NCBI RefSeq assembly: GCF_000373905.1
Contig: NZ_KB892705.1
Span: forward strand, 2,785,463 to 2,849,462
Direction of reading: 5' to 3'
Length of the DNA: 64,000 nucleotides
From: Mycobacterium sp. 155
GTDB lineage: Bacteria; Actinomycetota; Actinomycetes; Mycobacteriales; Mycobacteriaceae
Position 1 is the first letter of the stretch; each line of letters opens with the position of its first letter. This document shows, in pieces, positions 26,614 to 34,168 of the stretch. The translations under genes and the position numbers were made by a program. The notes under the pieces were generated by a model. It was not told the origin of the DNA, searched no databases, and worked only from the letters and a program-made list of their open reading frames with translations.

Positions 26614-28137
26614 TTAGAAGAATCCTTGGGCTTTGTTGCTGTAGGACACCAGCAGGTTCTTGGTCTGCTGGTAGTGATCCAGCATCATCTTGTGGTTCTC
26701 CCGGCCGATCCCGGACTGCTTGTACCCACCAAACGCCGCGTGGGCAGGATACTGGTGATAGCAGTTGGTCCACACCCGACCCGCCTTGATGTCGCGGCCG
26801 GCGCGGTAGGCGGTGTTGCCGTCACGACTCCACACACCCGCGCCCAGACCGTACAGCGTGTCGTTGGCGATGCTGATCGCATCGTCGTAATCCGCGAACG
26901 AGGTCACCGCGACGACCGGGCCGAAGATCTCCTCCTGGAAGATCCGCATCTTGTTGTTGCCCGCGAACACCGTCGGGGCGACGTAGTAGCCGCCGTTGAG
27001 ATCGCCGCCCAGCTGCGTCCGGTCGCCACCGGTGATCAGCTTGGCCCCCTCGGACTTGCCGATCTCGATGTAGGACAGGATCTTCTCCAGCTGGTCGTTG
27101 GAGGCCTGCGCGCCGATCATCGTCTCGGTGTCCAGCGGGTCACCCTGCCGGACCGCCTTGGTGCGGATCGCGGCCAGCTCCAGGAACTCATCGAAGATGT
27201 CGGCCTGGATCAGGCTCCGCGAGGGGCACGTGCACACCTCGCCCTGGTTGAGGGCGAACATCGTGAAACCTTCGAGCGCCTTGTCCTGGTAGTCGTCGTT
27301 GGCGGCCAGGACATCGTTGAAGAAGATGTTGGGGCTCTTGCCGCCGAGTTCCAGGGTGACCGGGATGAGGTTTTGCGACGCGTACTGCATGATCAGCCGG
27401 CCGGTCGTGGTCTCGCCGGTGAAGGCGATCTTGGCGATCCGGTTGGACGAGGCCAGCGGCTTGCCCGCCTCGACACCGAAGCCGTTGACGATGTTCACCA
27501 CACCGGCGGGCAGCAGGTCGCCGATGAGCGAGAACAGGTAGAGGATCGAGGCCGGTGTCTGCTCGGCGGGCTTGAGCACGACGGCGTTGCCCGCCGCCAG
27601 CGCGGGGGCCAGCTTCCAGGTCGCCATCAGCAGCGGGAAGTTCCACGGAATGATCTGCCCGACCACGCCCAGCGGCTCGTGGAAGTGGTAGGCGACCGTG
27701 TCCTCATCGATTTGGCTCAGCGAGCCCTCCTGCGCACGCAGCGCCCCCGCGAAGTAGCGGAAGTGGTCCACCGCCAACGGAATATCGGCGTTGAGCGTCT
27801 CGCGGATCGGCTTGCCGTTATCCCACGACTCGGCCAGCGCGACGGACTCGAGGTTGGCCTCGATCCGGTCGGCGATCTTGTTCAGGACCACTGCACGCTC
27901 GGCGGGGGCGGTCTTACCCCACGCCGGTGCGGCCGCATGCGCGGCGTCCAACGCCTTCTCCACGTCGGCCTCGGTGGACCGTGGGATCTCGCAGAACACC
28001 TGCCCCGTCACCGGCGACGGGTTCTCGAAATACCGGCCCTCGACGGGGGCCACCCATTCGCCACCGATGTAGTTGGCGTAACGCGACTCGAAGGTCATCA
28101 ACGAGCCTTCGGCACCCGGACGGGCGTACACAGTCAT
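26614..28137 (-). CDS. NAD-dependent aldehyde dehydrogenase (ExaC/acetaldehyde type)
   Basis: 507 residues, class of acetaldehyde dehydrogenases that work with ethanol or ethanolamine catabolism. [32 protein letters not shown] (NAD fold), [12 protein letters not shown] with the general-base Glu (~residue 268) and [11 protein letters not shown] with the nucleophile Cys (~303) are all in place; the C-terminus [10 protein letters not shown] is typical. ATG 28137 has a good ribosome site (gggagaag). In this operon it would turn acetaldehyde from EutBC into acetate. A possible operator lies at 28200-28232. Confidence 0.95.
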   Translation of the reverse strand: MTVYARPGAEGSLMTFESRYANYIGGEWVAPVEGRYFENPSPVTGQVFCEIPRSTEADVEKALDAAHAAAPAWGKTAPAERAVVLNKIADRIEANLESVALAESWDNGKPIRETLNADIPLAVDHFRYFAGALRAQEGSLSQIDEDTVAYHFHEPLGVVGQIIPWNFPLLMATWKLAPALAAGNAVVLKPAEQTPASILYLFSLIGDLLPAGVVNIVNGFGVEAGKPLASSNRIAKIAFTGETTTGRLIMQYASQNLIPVTLELGGKSPNIFFNDVLAANDDYQDKALEGFTMFALNQGEVCTCPSRSLIQADIFDEFLELAAIRTKAVRQGDPLDTETMIGAQASNDQLEKILSYIEIGKSEGAKLITGGDRTQLGGDLNGGYYVAPTVFAGNNKMRIFQEEIFGPVVAVTSFADYDDAISIANDTLYGLGAGVWSRDGNTAYRAGRDIKAGRVWTNCYHQYPAHAAFGGYKQSGIGRENHKMMLDHYQQTKNLLVSYSNKAQGFF

Positions 28138-28199
28138 GACTTCTCCCTGTCTTCAGACGACGAAATGTGTCGGTGACCACTGAAGGTAGGTTCCGCAGG

Positions 28200-28232
28200 G
28201 TTGCACCACAGTTGCACGACGTTGCAACGTCG
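28200..28232. promoter_or_regulatory. Phased GTTGCA repeats ending in a 16-bp palindrome (candidate operator)
   Basis: GTTGCAC starts at 28200 and 28211 and GTTGCAA at 28221, i.e. 10-11 bp apart on one face of the helix. The last is part of the perfect palindrome CGACGTTGCAACGTCG (28217-28232). The block is 63-95 bp upstream of the aldehyde dehydrogenase ATG (minus strand) and just downstream of the GAF-type regulator, so it is a good candidate binding site for that regulator. Confidence 0.5.
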
Positions 28233-28234
28233 GG

Positions 28235-28303
28235 CCGAGCAGATTCAGGACCGCGGACGTGAGGAGCAGATTCAAGACCGCGGACGTGAGGAGCACACTC
28301 AAG
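28235..28303. repeat. 27-bp tandem repeat, about 2.5 copies, between regulator and aldehyde dehydrogenase
   Basis: A partial unit (28235-28253), a full unit (28254-28280, starting CGGACGTGAGGAGCAGATTC) and a truncated unit (28281-28303, CGGACGTGAGGAGCACACTC). The unit is the same length as, and closely similar to, the one inserted in soxA (4664-4717). Its end overlaps the last codons of the regulator gene. Confidence 0.85.
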
Positions 28304-29582
28304 TCAGGTCGAAATCGATGCCGACAAGGTGGCCGTGTGCCTTGGCCCGCGTGCCGGCACCCGCGTCGCTGTGGTCATGCAGCCTCCGCCAGCCGTCCCG
28401 ATCGTCACGGCCTTCGGGCAGTTCCAACCAGCGCCGCAGCGTCTCCAGGTTGGATTCGGCCAGCACAGCGCCACGCAGGCTCGCACTCAGCTCGGTCCGC
28501 AGCCGCGCCACCGCCGGGGACACCGACTGCGGCAGCAGTTCCCCGGAATACGCCCGTAACGCCGCGTCCACGTCGTCGGCGCCCAGCGCATCGAACACCT
28601 CACCCATGTCGCTGGCGATCGGTTTGGCCAGCCGGTACGGCCGTGACGCGAGGTAGGCCTCGCCGATGACCCGGCGCAACCGGGACATCTCGGCACGGAC
28701 TGTCACCACGTCGAGGTCCTTCTCGTCGAGGAGCACGGCGAGGTGATCGGCGCTGAGACCTTCCGGATGTCGCAGGAGCAGCACCAGAATGTCGGCATGC
28801 CGGCCGGTCAGCATGGCGGAATGCGCCATGCCGTCGCTGTCGGTGTGCTGCCACTGCGGGCGGTCGGCCCCCAGCACGGTGAGACGGGCCCCGGCGGGAA
28901 CCGGTTCGCTCGCGTGCCCTGTCAACCGCAACAGCGCCAGATGGTTTTCCACCGCCACAGCGGTTGCGCGGACCAGAGCCAATGTCTGTGGCGTCACGAT
29001 GGCTGAGCCACCAGTGAGATCGATGGTGCCGAGCAGCGCCCCGGTCACCGGGTCGTGAACCGGCACGGCTGTGCAGTTCCATGGCTGCACGACACGGGAG
29101 AAATGTTCGGAACCGCGGATCTGCACCTCGGCGTCGAGGGCGAGTGCCGTGCCCGGCGCGTTGGTGCCTGCGCTGCGCTCGCTCCAGTCGGCCCCCGGAA
29201 CGAAGTTCATCGCCTCGACCTTGCGGCACGCGGCGAGGTCACCTTCCACCCACAGCAACGTGCCGTCGGCCCCGGTGATCGCGACGACGACGCCAGAATC
29301 GGCGGCATCGTCGACCAACAGCCGGCGGATCACCGGAAGGGCACTCGACAACGGATTGGCGTCCCGCAGCGCACCGAGGCGGGCGGCGGCAGCCGCGGCC
29401 TGTGCGACGCGATCGGGGTCAACACCGGTGGCCAGGCTGCGCTGCCAGCTCTCGGCGACGACGCGGCGGACGTGGGTCGAGTCGAGGTAGGCAGCGTCCA
29501 CCTGTCCGGCGACGAAAAGCTCGCGGACCGCACGCAGCTGCGCCGACGGCACCCGGCCGTTGCGGGTCCTGGATGTGCCCAC
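28299..29582 (-). CDS. GAF-domain transcriptional regulator of the ethanolamine/aldehyde operon
   Basis: About 427 residues. The N-terminal half resembles AcoR-type sensors: RVVAESWQRSLATGVDPD, then a GAF-like domain with WSERSAGTNAPGTALALD and HDPVTGALLGTIDLTGG. Unlike AcoR it has no AAA+/sigma-54 module; the C-terminus is a winged-helix-like segment (GRHADILVLLLRHPEGLSAD ... VTVRAEMSRLRRVIGE). Start GTG 29582 is preferred (gaggag 10 bp upstream); GTG 29591 is an alternative. It is transcribed toward the aldehyde dehydrogenase and eutBC with a 161-bp gap that holds the candidate operator, so it probably controls them. Effector not known. Confidence 0.82.
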   Translation of the reverse strand: MGTSRTRNGRVPSAQLRAVRELFVAGQVDAAYLDSTHVRRVVAESWQRSLATGVDPDRVAQAAAAAARLGALRDANPLSSALPVIRRLLVDDAADSGVVVAITGADGTLLWVEGDLAACRKVEAMNFVPGADWSERSAGTNAPGTALALDAEVQIRGSEHFSRVVQPWNCTAVPVHDPVTGALLGTIDLTGGSAIVTPQTLALVRATAVAVENHLALLRLTGHASEPVPAGARLTVLGADRPQWQHTDSDGMAHSAMLTGRHADILVLLLRHPEGLSADHLAVLLDEKDLDVVTVRAEMSRLRRVIGEAYLASRPYRLAKPIASDMGEVFDALGADDVDAALRAYSGELLPQSVSPAVARLRTELSASLRGAVLAESNLETLRRWLELPEGRDDRDGWRRLHDHSDAGAGTRAKAHGHLVGIDFDLT

Positions 29583-29896
29583 CTCGATCACGCTCCTCGC
29601 GCTGAGCCATTTCCGCTGGCCACACGCGTGTTCGCCAGGATAGTTGACCGGGCTCACAGGAAGAACATGGCAGACCGGAGTGAATCGCTCCTCGCGTATG
29701 TGGCCCGAAGGAAGACGCATCAGTCACGCACGTCACACCGGAGCGATCCGCGGTTTCGGCCGGCCTACCGGTAGACTTCCTGGTGATCGGCACATCTGTT
29801 CTGCCAGTGCCGCCTCCTCGATCGTCATACCGAGCGCCGCGGGATGTCACCCGCGCCGGGCAGGACGACCGCCCTCTAACTTTTCGGAGTTTCATT
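29583..29896. other. Divergent promoter region and long leader of the DEAD-box helicase gene
   Basis: About 310 bp without a supported gene. The right ~100 bp, rich in GC with possible pairing (GCCGCGGG / CACCCGCG around 29839-29855), would be the untranslated leader of the helicase; long structured leaders are common for cold-inducible RNA helicases, but no defined element was recognised. Confidence 0.4.
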
Positions 29897-31270
29897 TTGT
29901 CTGCGCCAGTCCACAGTGGCAGCACTGTGCCCACGTTCGCCGAGCTCGGCCTGCCCGCCGAGATCGTTGCCGCCCTCGCGAAGGACGGCGTGCACTCCCC
30001 GTTCCCGATCCAGGCCGCGACCCTGCCCGACTCGTTGACAGGACGCGATGTGCTCGGCCGCGGCCGCACCGGGTCCGGCAAGACCTACGCGTTTCTGCTG
30101 CCCCTGGTCGCTCGGCTGGCCCGCAGCGGCAGCCGCCGGATATCCCGTCGGCCGCGCGCGCTGATCCTCGCCCCGACCCGCGAACTCGTCACGCAAATCG
30201 AGGCCTCGCTGGCTCCGTTGGCCGCCGCGACCGGCCTGAAGTCTCTGAATGTCTTCGGCGGCGTCAGCGCCGGCCCGCAGATTTCGGCCCTGCAGCAGGG
30301 GGTCGACGTGGTGATCGCCTGCCCGGGCCGCCTGGAGGACCACATGCGGTCCGGTCACGTCGATCTGTCTGCCGTCGAGATCACCGTGCTCGACGAAGCC
30401 GACCACATGGCCGACCTCGGCTTCCTGCCCGGCGTCAAGCGTCTGCTGGACAAGACTCCGAAAGACGGTCAGCGGCTGCTCTTCTCGGCCACCCTCGATG
30501 CCGGGGTCGACGTGCTGGTCAAGCGCTATCTGCACGATCCGGTGGTGCACAGCGTCGACTCGGCGCAGTCGCCTGTCGCCGCGATGGTGCACCATGTGCT
30601 TCACGTGGACAACGCGGCCCGCGTCAACGTGGTCGCAGATCTGGCCGCTGCCCCGGGCCGCACCATCGTCTTCGCACGTACCAAGCACGGCGCGAAAAAC
30701 CTGACCCGTCAGCTCAATTCGCGAGGCATCTCGGCGGTCGAATTACACGGCAACCTGTCCCAGAATGCCCGTACCCGTAACCTCACCTCGTTTTCCGACG
30801 GCTCCGCGACCGTCCTGGTGGCCACCGACATCGCCGCCCGCGGCATCCATGTCGACGATGTGAACCTGGTGGTGCACGCCGACCCGCCGGTCGAGCACAA
30901 GGCGTACCTGCACCGTTCGGGACGTACCGCCCGCGCGGGGAACGAGGGCACCGTGGTGACGCTCATGCACGATGCGCAGGTGTCGGATGTTCGGAACCTG
31001 ACGCGCAAGGCCGGCGTCAAGCCCACGATCACCCGGATCAACGACACCGATCATCCGGTGCTGCAGCAGATCGCTCCCGGTGAGCGGACTTTCGGTGAAC
31101 CCAAGCGTCCCGAGCCGACACCGGCACGGCCCCAGCCGGCCCAGCCGCGGCGCAACAAGCCACGCAACTCGGGCCATCCGGCCGGGGTCACCAGCTCCCG
31201 CTCCGGAAGCCCCGCGGCCCGCAGTGGCCGGCGGCGCCGGCCGGGTCGCCCCAACGATGCCCGCGGGTAA
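29897..31270 (+). CDS. rhlE: DEAD-box ATP-dependent RNA helicase, RhlE type
   Basis: 457 residues. Q-motif region TFAELGLPAEIVAALAKDG with FPIQAATLP; Walker A GRTGSGKT (~55); PTRELV; DEAD in VLDEADHMADLGF (~165); SAT in LLFSATLD; ARGIHVDDVNLVVHAD; HRSGRTARAG (~340). A basic, Pro/Arg-rich tail (ends RSGRRRRPGRPNDARG) probably binds RNA. The start is TTG 29897 (MSAPVHSG), with cggag at a 7-bp spacing; no ATG or GTG fits, and the longer upstream frame would be leader sequence. Roles in the family are mRNA decay and ribosome assembly in the cold. Confidence 0.93.
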   Translation: MSAPVHSGSTVPTFAELGLPAEIVAALAKDGVHSPFPIQAATLPDSLTGRDVLGRGRTGSGKTYAFLLPLVARLARSGSRRISRRPRALILAPTRELVTQIEASLAPLAAATGLKSLNVFGGVSAGPQISALQQGVDVVIACPGRLEDHMRSGHVDLSAVEITVLDEADHMADLGFLPGVKRLLDKTPKDGQRLLFSATLDAGVDVLVKRYLHDPVVHSVDSAQSPVAAMVHHVLHVDNAARVNVVADLAAAPGRTIVFARTKHGAKNLTRQLNSRGISAVELHGNLSQNARTRNLTSFSDGSATVLVATDIAARGIHVDDVNLVVHADPPVEHKAYLHRSGRTARAGNEGTVVTLMHDAQVSDVRNLTRKAGVKPTITRINDTDHPVLQQIAPGERTFGEPKRPEPTPARPQPAQPRRNKPRNSGHPAGVTSSRSGSPAARSGRRRRPGRPNDARG

Positions 31271-31316
31271 CGGCAAATACTAAATCGGCCGAGCAGGCCG
31301 CTTAGACTCTGCAGCG

Positions 31317-32327
31317 ATGCTATTCGACATCGTGATGGCCTGCGTGCCACTGATCGCGGTTGCCCCCGCAGTGATCGCCGTGGTCACCAGCCACCGCGAC
31401 TTCACTTCGAAGGGGCAGCTGCAACGCCGGCTGTATCGGTCGCTGTTGCTCGCCGAGAAGCTGCCGACCACCGCACCCGGTTACCGGCAGATCGCCACCG
31501 ACATCGATCGGGACACCTTCGCGGTGGCCTATCGAGCGCAGTATCCGCGGCGCGGCAAGGAGATCGTCTGGCTGACGCTGATCGCTCTCGGGTTGCTGAC
31601 GGCGCTGGTCGTCTACTACGGGCTGCTCGTGGCCGGGGTCTGGTGGGTCTATCAGCTGGTGTTCGCAATCCCGATACTGCTCCTGGCGGGCTGGCTGCAC
31701 CGCGCCGTCGGCAATTTTGTCCGCAACGACGGCCTGACCCGCGAGGTGTTCGAATACTTCGGCGCTCCAACCGCTTTGATCCGGCCTGCCACCGACCTGA
31801 TCACCAGGGCCCCGTCACCGACACTGGCCGCGTTGTTCGCGCGGGCCGCCGAGATTCGAGACCGCGACCATCGCGGCACGCTCAGCTCACTGGAAGCCGT
31901 CAACGCTGCCCTGGCTGCCGCACACATCCCGGTCAGCTGGCGCACCCTGCTGCGTCGCACTCGACAGCGAGTCGGTACCGCCGGTTATCGCGAGCACGCC
32001 GACACTGCTCGGAAACAAGCAGAAACCGCTGTCCATCAATCGCTTTCACTAGTCAACCGGGGCTACGATCAGGTGCTGCAGACCGTCACCGGACCGGTGT
32101 TCGCGATGCGGCTGTCGTGGCTGGCCGCCCGTGAACACGACCGCATCGCCAGGGCGGAGCAGGCTGGCGACGTGTACCGCGCGGCCTGGCTGGCGATGCA
32201 TTACCGCAACGAACGCGATCGGGTGGCCGGTCAGCTGTCCTGGCTGCATGCCCGCCGAAATGTGCGGCCCCGCTGGCCTCTCCATTCCGAGCGGGACCGC
32301 ACAAGCTTCATCGGCGGGGATCAATAA
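31317..32327 (+). CDS. Conserved membrane protein of unknown function
   Basis: 336 residues. Hydrophobic segments at residues ~2-24 (IVMACVPLIAVAPAVIAVV) and a pair at ~83-128 (LTLIALGLLTALVVYYGLLV, WVYQLVFAIPILLLAGWL), followed by a long charged helical cytoplasmic region rich in Arg/Ala. No enzymatic motif was recognised. It sits 46 bp after the helicase gene and converges on esxT (ESX-4) with a near-overlap of 3' ends (7 bp shared), so it marks the ESX-4 border. Confidence 0.7.
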   Translation: MLFDIVMACVPLIAVAPAVIAVVTSHRDFTSKGQLQRRLYRSLLLAEKLPTTAPGYRQIATDIDRDTFAVAYRAQYPRRGKEIVWLTLIALGLLTALVVYYGLLVAGVWWVYQLVFAIPILLLAGWLHRAVGNFVRNDGLTREVFEYFGAPTALIRPATDLITRAPSPTLAALFARAAEIRDRDHRGTLSSLEAVNAALAAAHIPVSWRTLLRRTRQRVGTAGYREHADTARKQAETAVHQSLSLVNRGYDQVLQTVTGPVFAMRLSWLAAREHDRIARAEQAGDVYRAAWLAMHYRNERDRVAGQLSWLHARRNVRPRWPLHSERDRTSFIGGDQ

Positions 32328-32617
32328 CCCCATGCGTTGGCGGCGCTGTGGTCGGTGGCGGCCACATCATCGGCACCATCGCGAACCGCGTTGCCCAGGT
32401 TGAACAAGATCTCGTTGAGTGACGCCGCGGCCTGGTTCCACCGGGCCTGCTCCAGTTGGTAGGCCTCGGCCGCTTCGCGGATCCAGACACGTTGCAGCGG
32501 GGTCAACTGCGACCGTAGGTCGTCGAGGGACGCGTTCAGCCGCGCGGACGTGGTGTGAATTTCCTGGCGGACCGAGTACTCGATCTCGCCGAAGTTGTAG
32601 GACAGTACCTGGCTCAT
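32321..32617 (-). CDS. esxT: ESX-4 secreted WXG100-family protein EsxT
   Basis: 98-residue helical-hairpin protein, partner of EsxU and predicted substrate of ESX-4. LSYNFGEIEYSVRQEIHTT and LNEILFNLGNAVRDGADDVA match EsxT. At the turn the sequence is RVWIREAAEAY, so the Trp is kept but the Gly of WXG is replaced by Arg. Located 16 bp after esxU on the same strand, last gene of the esxU-containing operon. Confidence 0.93.
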   Translation of the reverse strand: MSQVLSYNFGEIEYSVRQEIHTTSARLNASLDDLRSQLTPLQRVWIREAAEAYQLEQARWNQAAASLNEILFNLGNAVRDGADDVAATDHSAANAWGY

Positions 32618-32633
32618 GCGTGGCTCCGATCGA

Positions 32634-32954
32634 TCACAGGGTGTCCGTGACGGCGCCGAGCTGCTGCGAATGTCCCTCGGCGGCTTCGCGCAGCGTGCGT
32701 TCGTTGTAGCGGATGGTTTCGGCTATCCGCTGCAGCGCGGTGTGCAGCTTGACGGATTCGCTGTTCCAACGGTCCACCACATCACGGAACCGCAGCGCCG
32801 CCACCCCACCCCACACCGATGGCGGAACGCTGCTCATCCGCCCGATGAATGTTTGCAGCATCGCCCGGATGTCGTCGTTGACAACATCGATCCGGCCGGC
32901 CGCAGTGGTCATAACGTCGAAGTCGGTACCAAGGGATCCCGAAGTTGAAGCCAT
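32634..32954 (-). CDS. esxU: ESX-4 secreted WXG100-family protein EsxU
   Basis: 106 residues with a classical WXG turn (SVWGGVAALRF) between two helices; DFDVMTTAAGRIDVVNDD begins the first helix. Forms the heterodimer with EsxT that ESX-4 is expected to export. ATG 32954 is preceded by gaaggtgcgag. It lies 74 bp downstream of the Rv3446c-like gene, within the eccC4-Rv3446c-esxU-esxT transcription unit. Confidence 0.93.
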   Translation of the reverse strand: MASTSGSLGTDFDVMTTAAGRIDVVNDDIRAMLQTFIGRMSSVPPSVWGGVAALRFRDVVDRWNSESVKLHTALQRIAETIRYNERTLREAAEGHSQQLGAVTDTL

Positions 32955-33028
32955 CTCGCACCTTCCGGTCTTGTGTTGCGGGGTATATCAATTCGACGCT
33001 GGCGGTACCGTTTCGGTTCCATCCGATT

Positions 33029-34168
33029 TCAATGCACCGCATGCGCCGAGCGGATCGCCGCCTCGCACTCCGGGAACAGGTCACGGCCAGCCACGCCCTG
33101 ACAACCGATCGCGATGCGCACCGTGTGGTCCACCAGCACCACCCAGCGGATCTCCCGGCCCCCACGCACCTCGCGGTAGCTGGCCACGGGACGCTCGGCG
33201 ATCCGGTCGGCAGGGTTGAAATCGACGAACACGCCCGGCGACTGCTCATCCAGGGCGCGGCGCAGGGTCGCGGCCACGGCTCGAGAGTCGCCGCTATTGG
33301 CCGGTGACTGCGTCAGATGGATCACGGTGATCGGATCGTCGGCCGAAACCACTTCAACGCGTGCCGATCCCGGTCCACCGGTGATCCGGCGAACACTCCA
33401 GTCGGCCGGGACCTGCATGCCGACCCGGCCTTCCACCAGCACCCTCTGTTCCGGTTCGGTGCCCGGCCGCGCCGCGATGGCTACACACGCGATCACCATG
33501 ACCAGCCCGGCGCCGACGGCACGGCGGTTGCCCCGGCTCCCTGTCGGTGCGGAGCTCGCGGTCACCTCGTCGCGCGCGACCGCGTCCCGGGCGCAGCGCC
33601 CGAGCATCTGGGACTCAGCGGTGGATACCGTTGCGCCACAGCACCGTACGGCACCTGCAATAGCCTTGCCCAGGCCGTCGGAACCACCGACCTCGGGCGG
33701 CGCATCGATGATGACCTCCGCGGCACCCCGGGTCGCATCGGCCACTTGGTCAGCCAATGTCGCCAAGACGCCGCGGCGGACCAGTCGCACCGATTCACCG
33801 TCCCCGCGCGAGACCATGACGAGCTCGTCGGCGATCTCCACCACCGCCCATGACAGATCCTGCAGTCCCGCCGCAAAAGCCTGCGCCCGGCGCAGCACAA
33901 CCCCGTCGATGTCCGCAGCAGCCGCCCGGACCCGGTCGACCCGGTCGGTGGTCCACCACGTGGGACATACGACGATCGGCCTGTCGGCGTGGCCGCCTGC
34001 CGCCGTACGGACCACCTGTACCCACAGCTCATCGACCGGCATGGGCTCGTCGTCGATGAGCGCCAACGCGTCGTCGATGCACTCGACCGCGATCTGCGAC
34101 AGCTCGGCGGGAACGGCACCCGGGCCTCGCACCAGCACGGGGCCCGCCTCGATCACGGTCGCGGTCAC
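33029..34168 (-). CDS. Type VII secretion-associated protein, Rv3446c family
   Basis: 379 residues found in ESX-4 loci between eccC4 and esxU. The N-terminal half is an actin/Hsp70-like fold (VVVCPTWWTTDRVDRVR, LSWAVVEIADELVMVSRG); one transmembrane helix follows (AVGAGLVMVIACVAIAA, ~residue 215), then an extracytoplasmic domain (VGMQVPADWSVRRITGGPGS). GTG 34168 overlaps the eccC4 stop by 4 bp; the much longer open frame up to 34741 is an eccC4 shadow. Role in ESX-4 is unproven. Confidence 0.88.
   Translation of the reverse strand: MTATVIEAGPVLVRGPGAVPAELSQIAVECIDDALALIDDEPMPVDELWVQVVRTAAGGHADRPIVVCPTWWTTDRVDRVRAAAADIDGVVLRRAQAFAAGLQDLSWAVVEIADELVMVSRGDGESVRLVRRGVLATLADQVADATRGAAEVIIDAPPEVGGSDGLGKAIAGAVRCCGATVSTAESQMLGRCARDAVARDEVTASSAPTGSRGNRRAVGAGLVMVIACVAIAARPGTEPEQRVLVEGRVGMQVPADWSVRRITGGPGSARVEVVSADDPITVIHLTQSPANSGDSRAVAATLRRALDEQSPGVFVDFNPADRIAERPVASYREVRGGREIRWVVLVDHTVRIAIGCQGVAGRDLFPECEAAIRSAHAVH

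Noticed and set aside
26050..28176. 708-codon + strand open frame opposite eutB and the aldehyde dehydrogenase
   Set aside because: Shadow of two confident genes; composition is typical antisense (Arg/Val/Gly/His-rich), no motifs.
32321..32617. EsxT lacking the Gly of WXG as a defect
   Set aside because: As I recall, M. tuberculosis EsxT also departs from WXG at this point while EsxU carries it, so this looks like a family trait and not decay.
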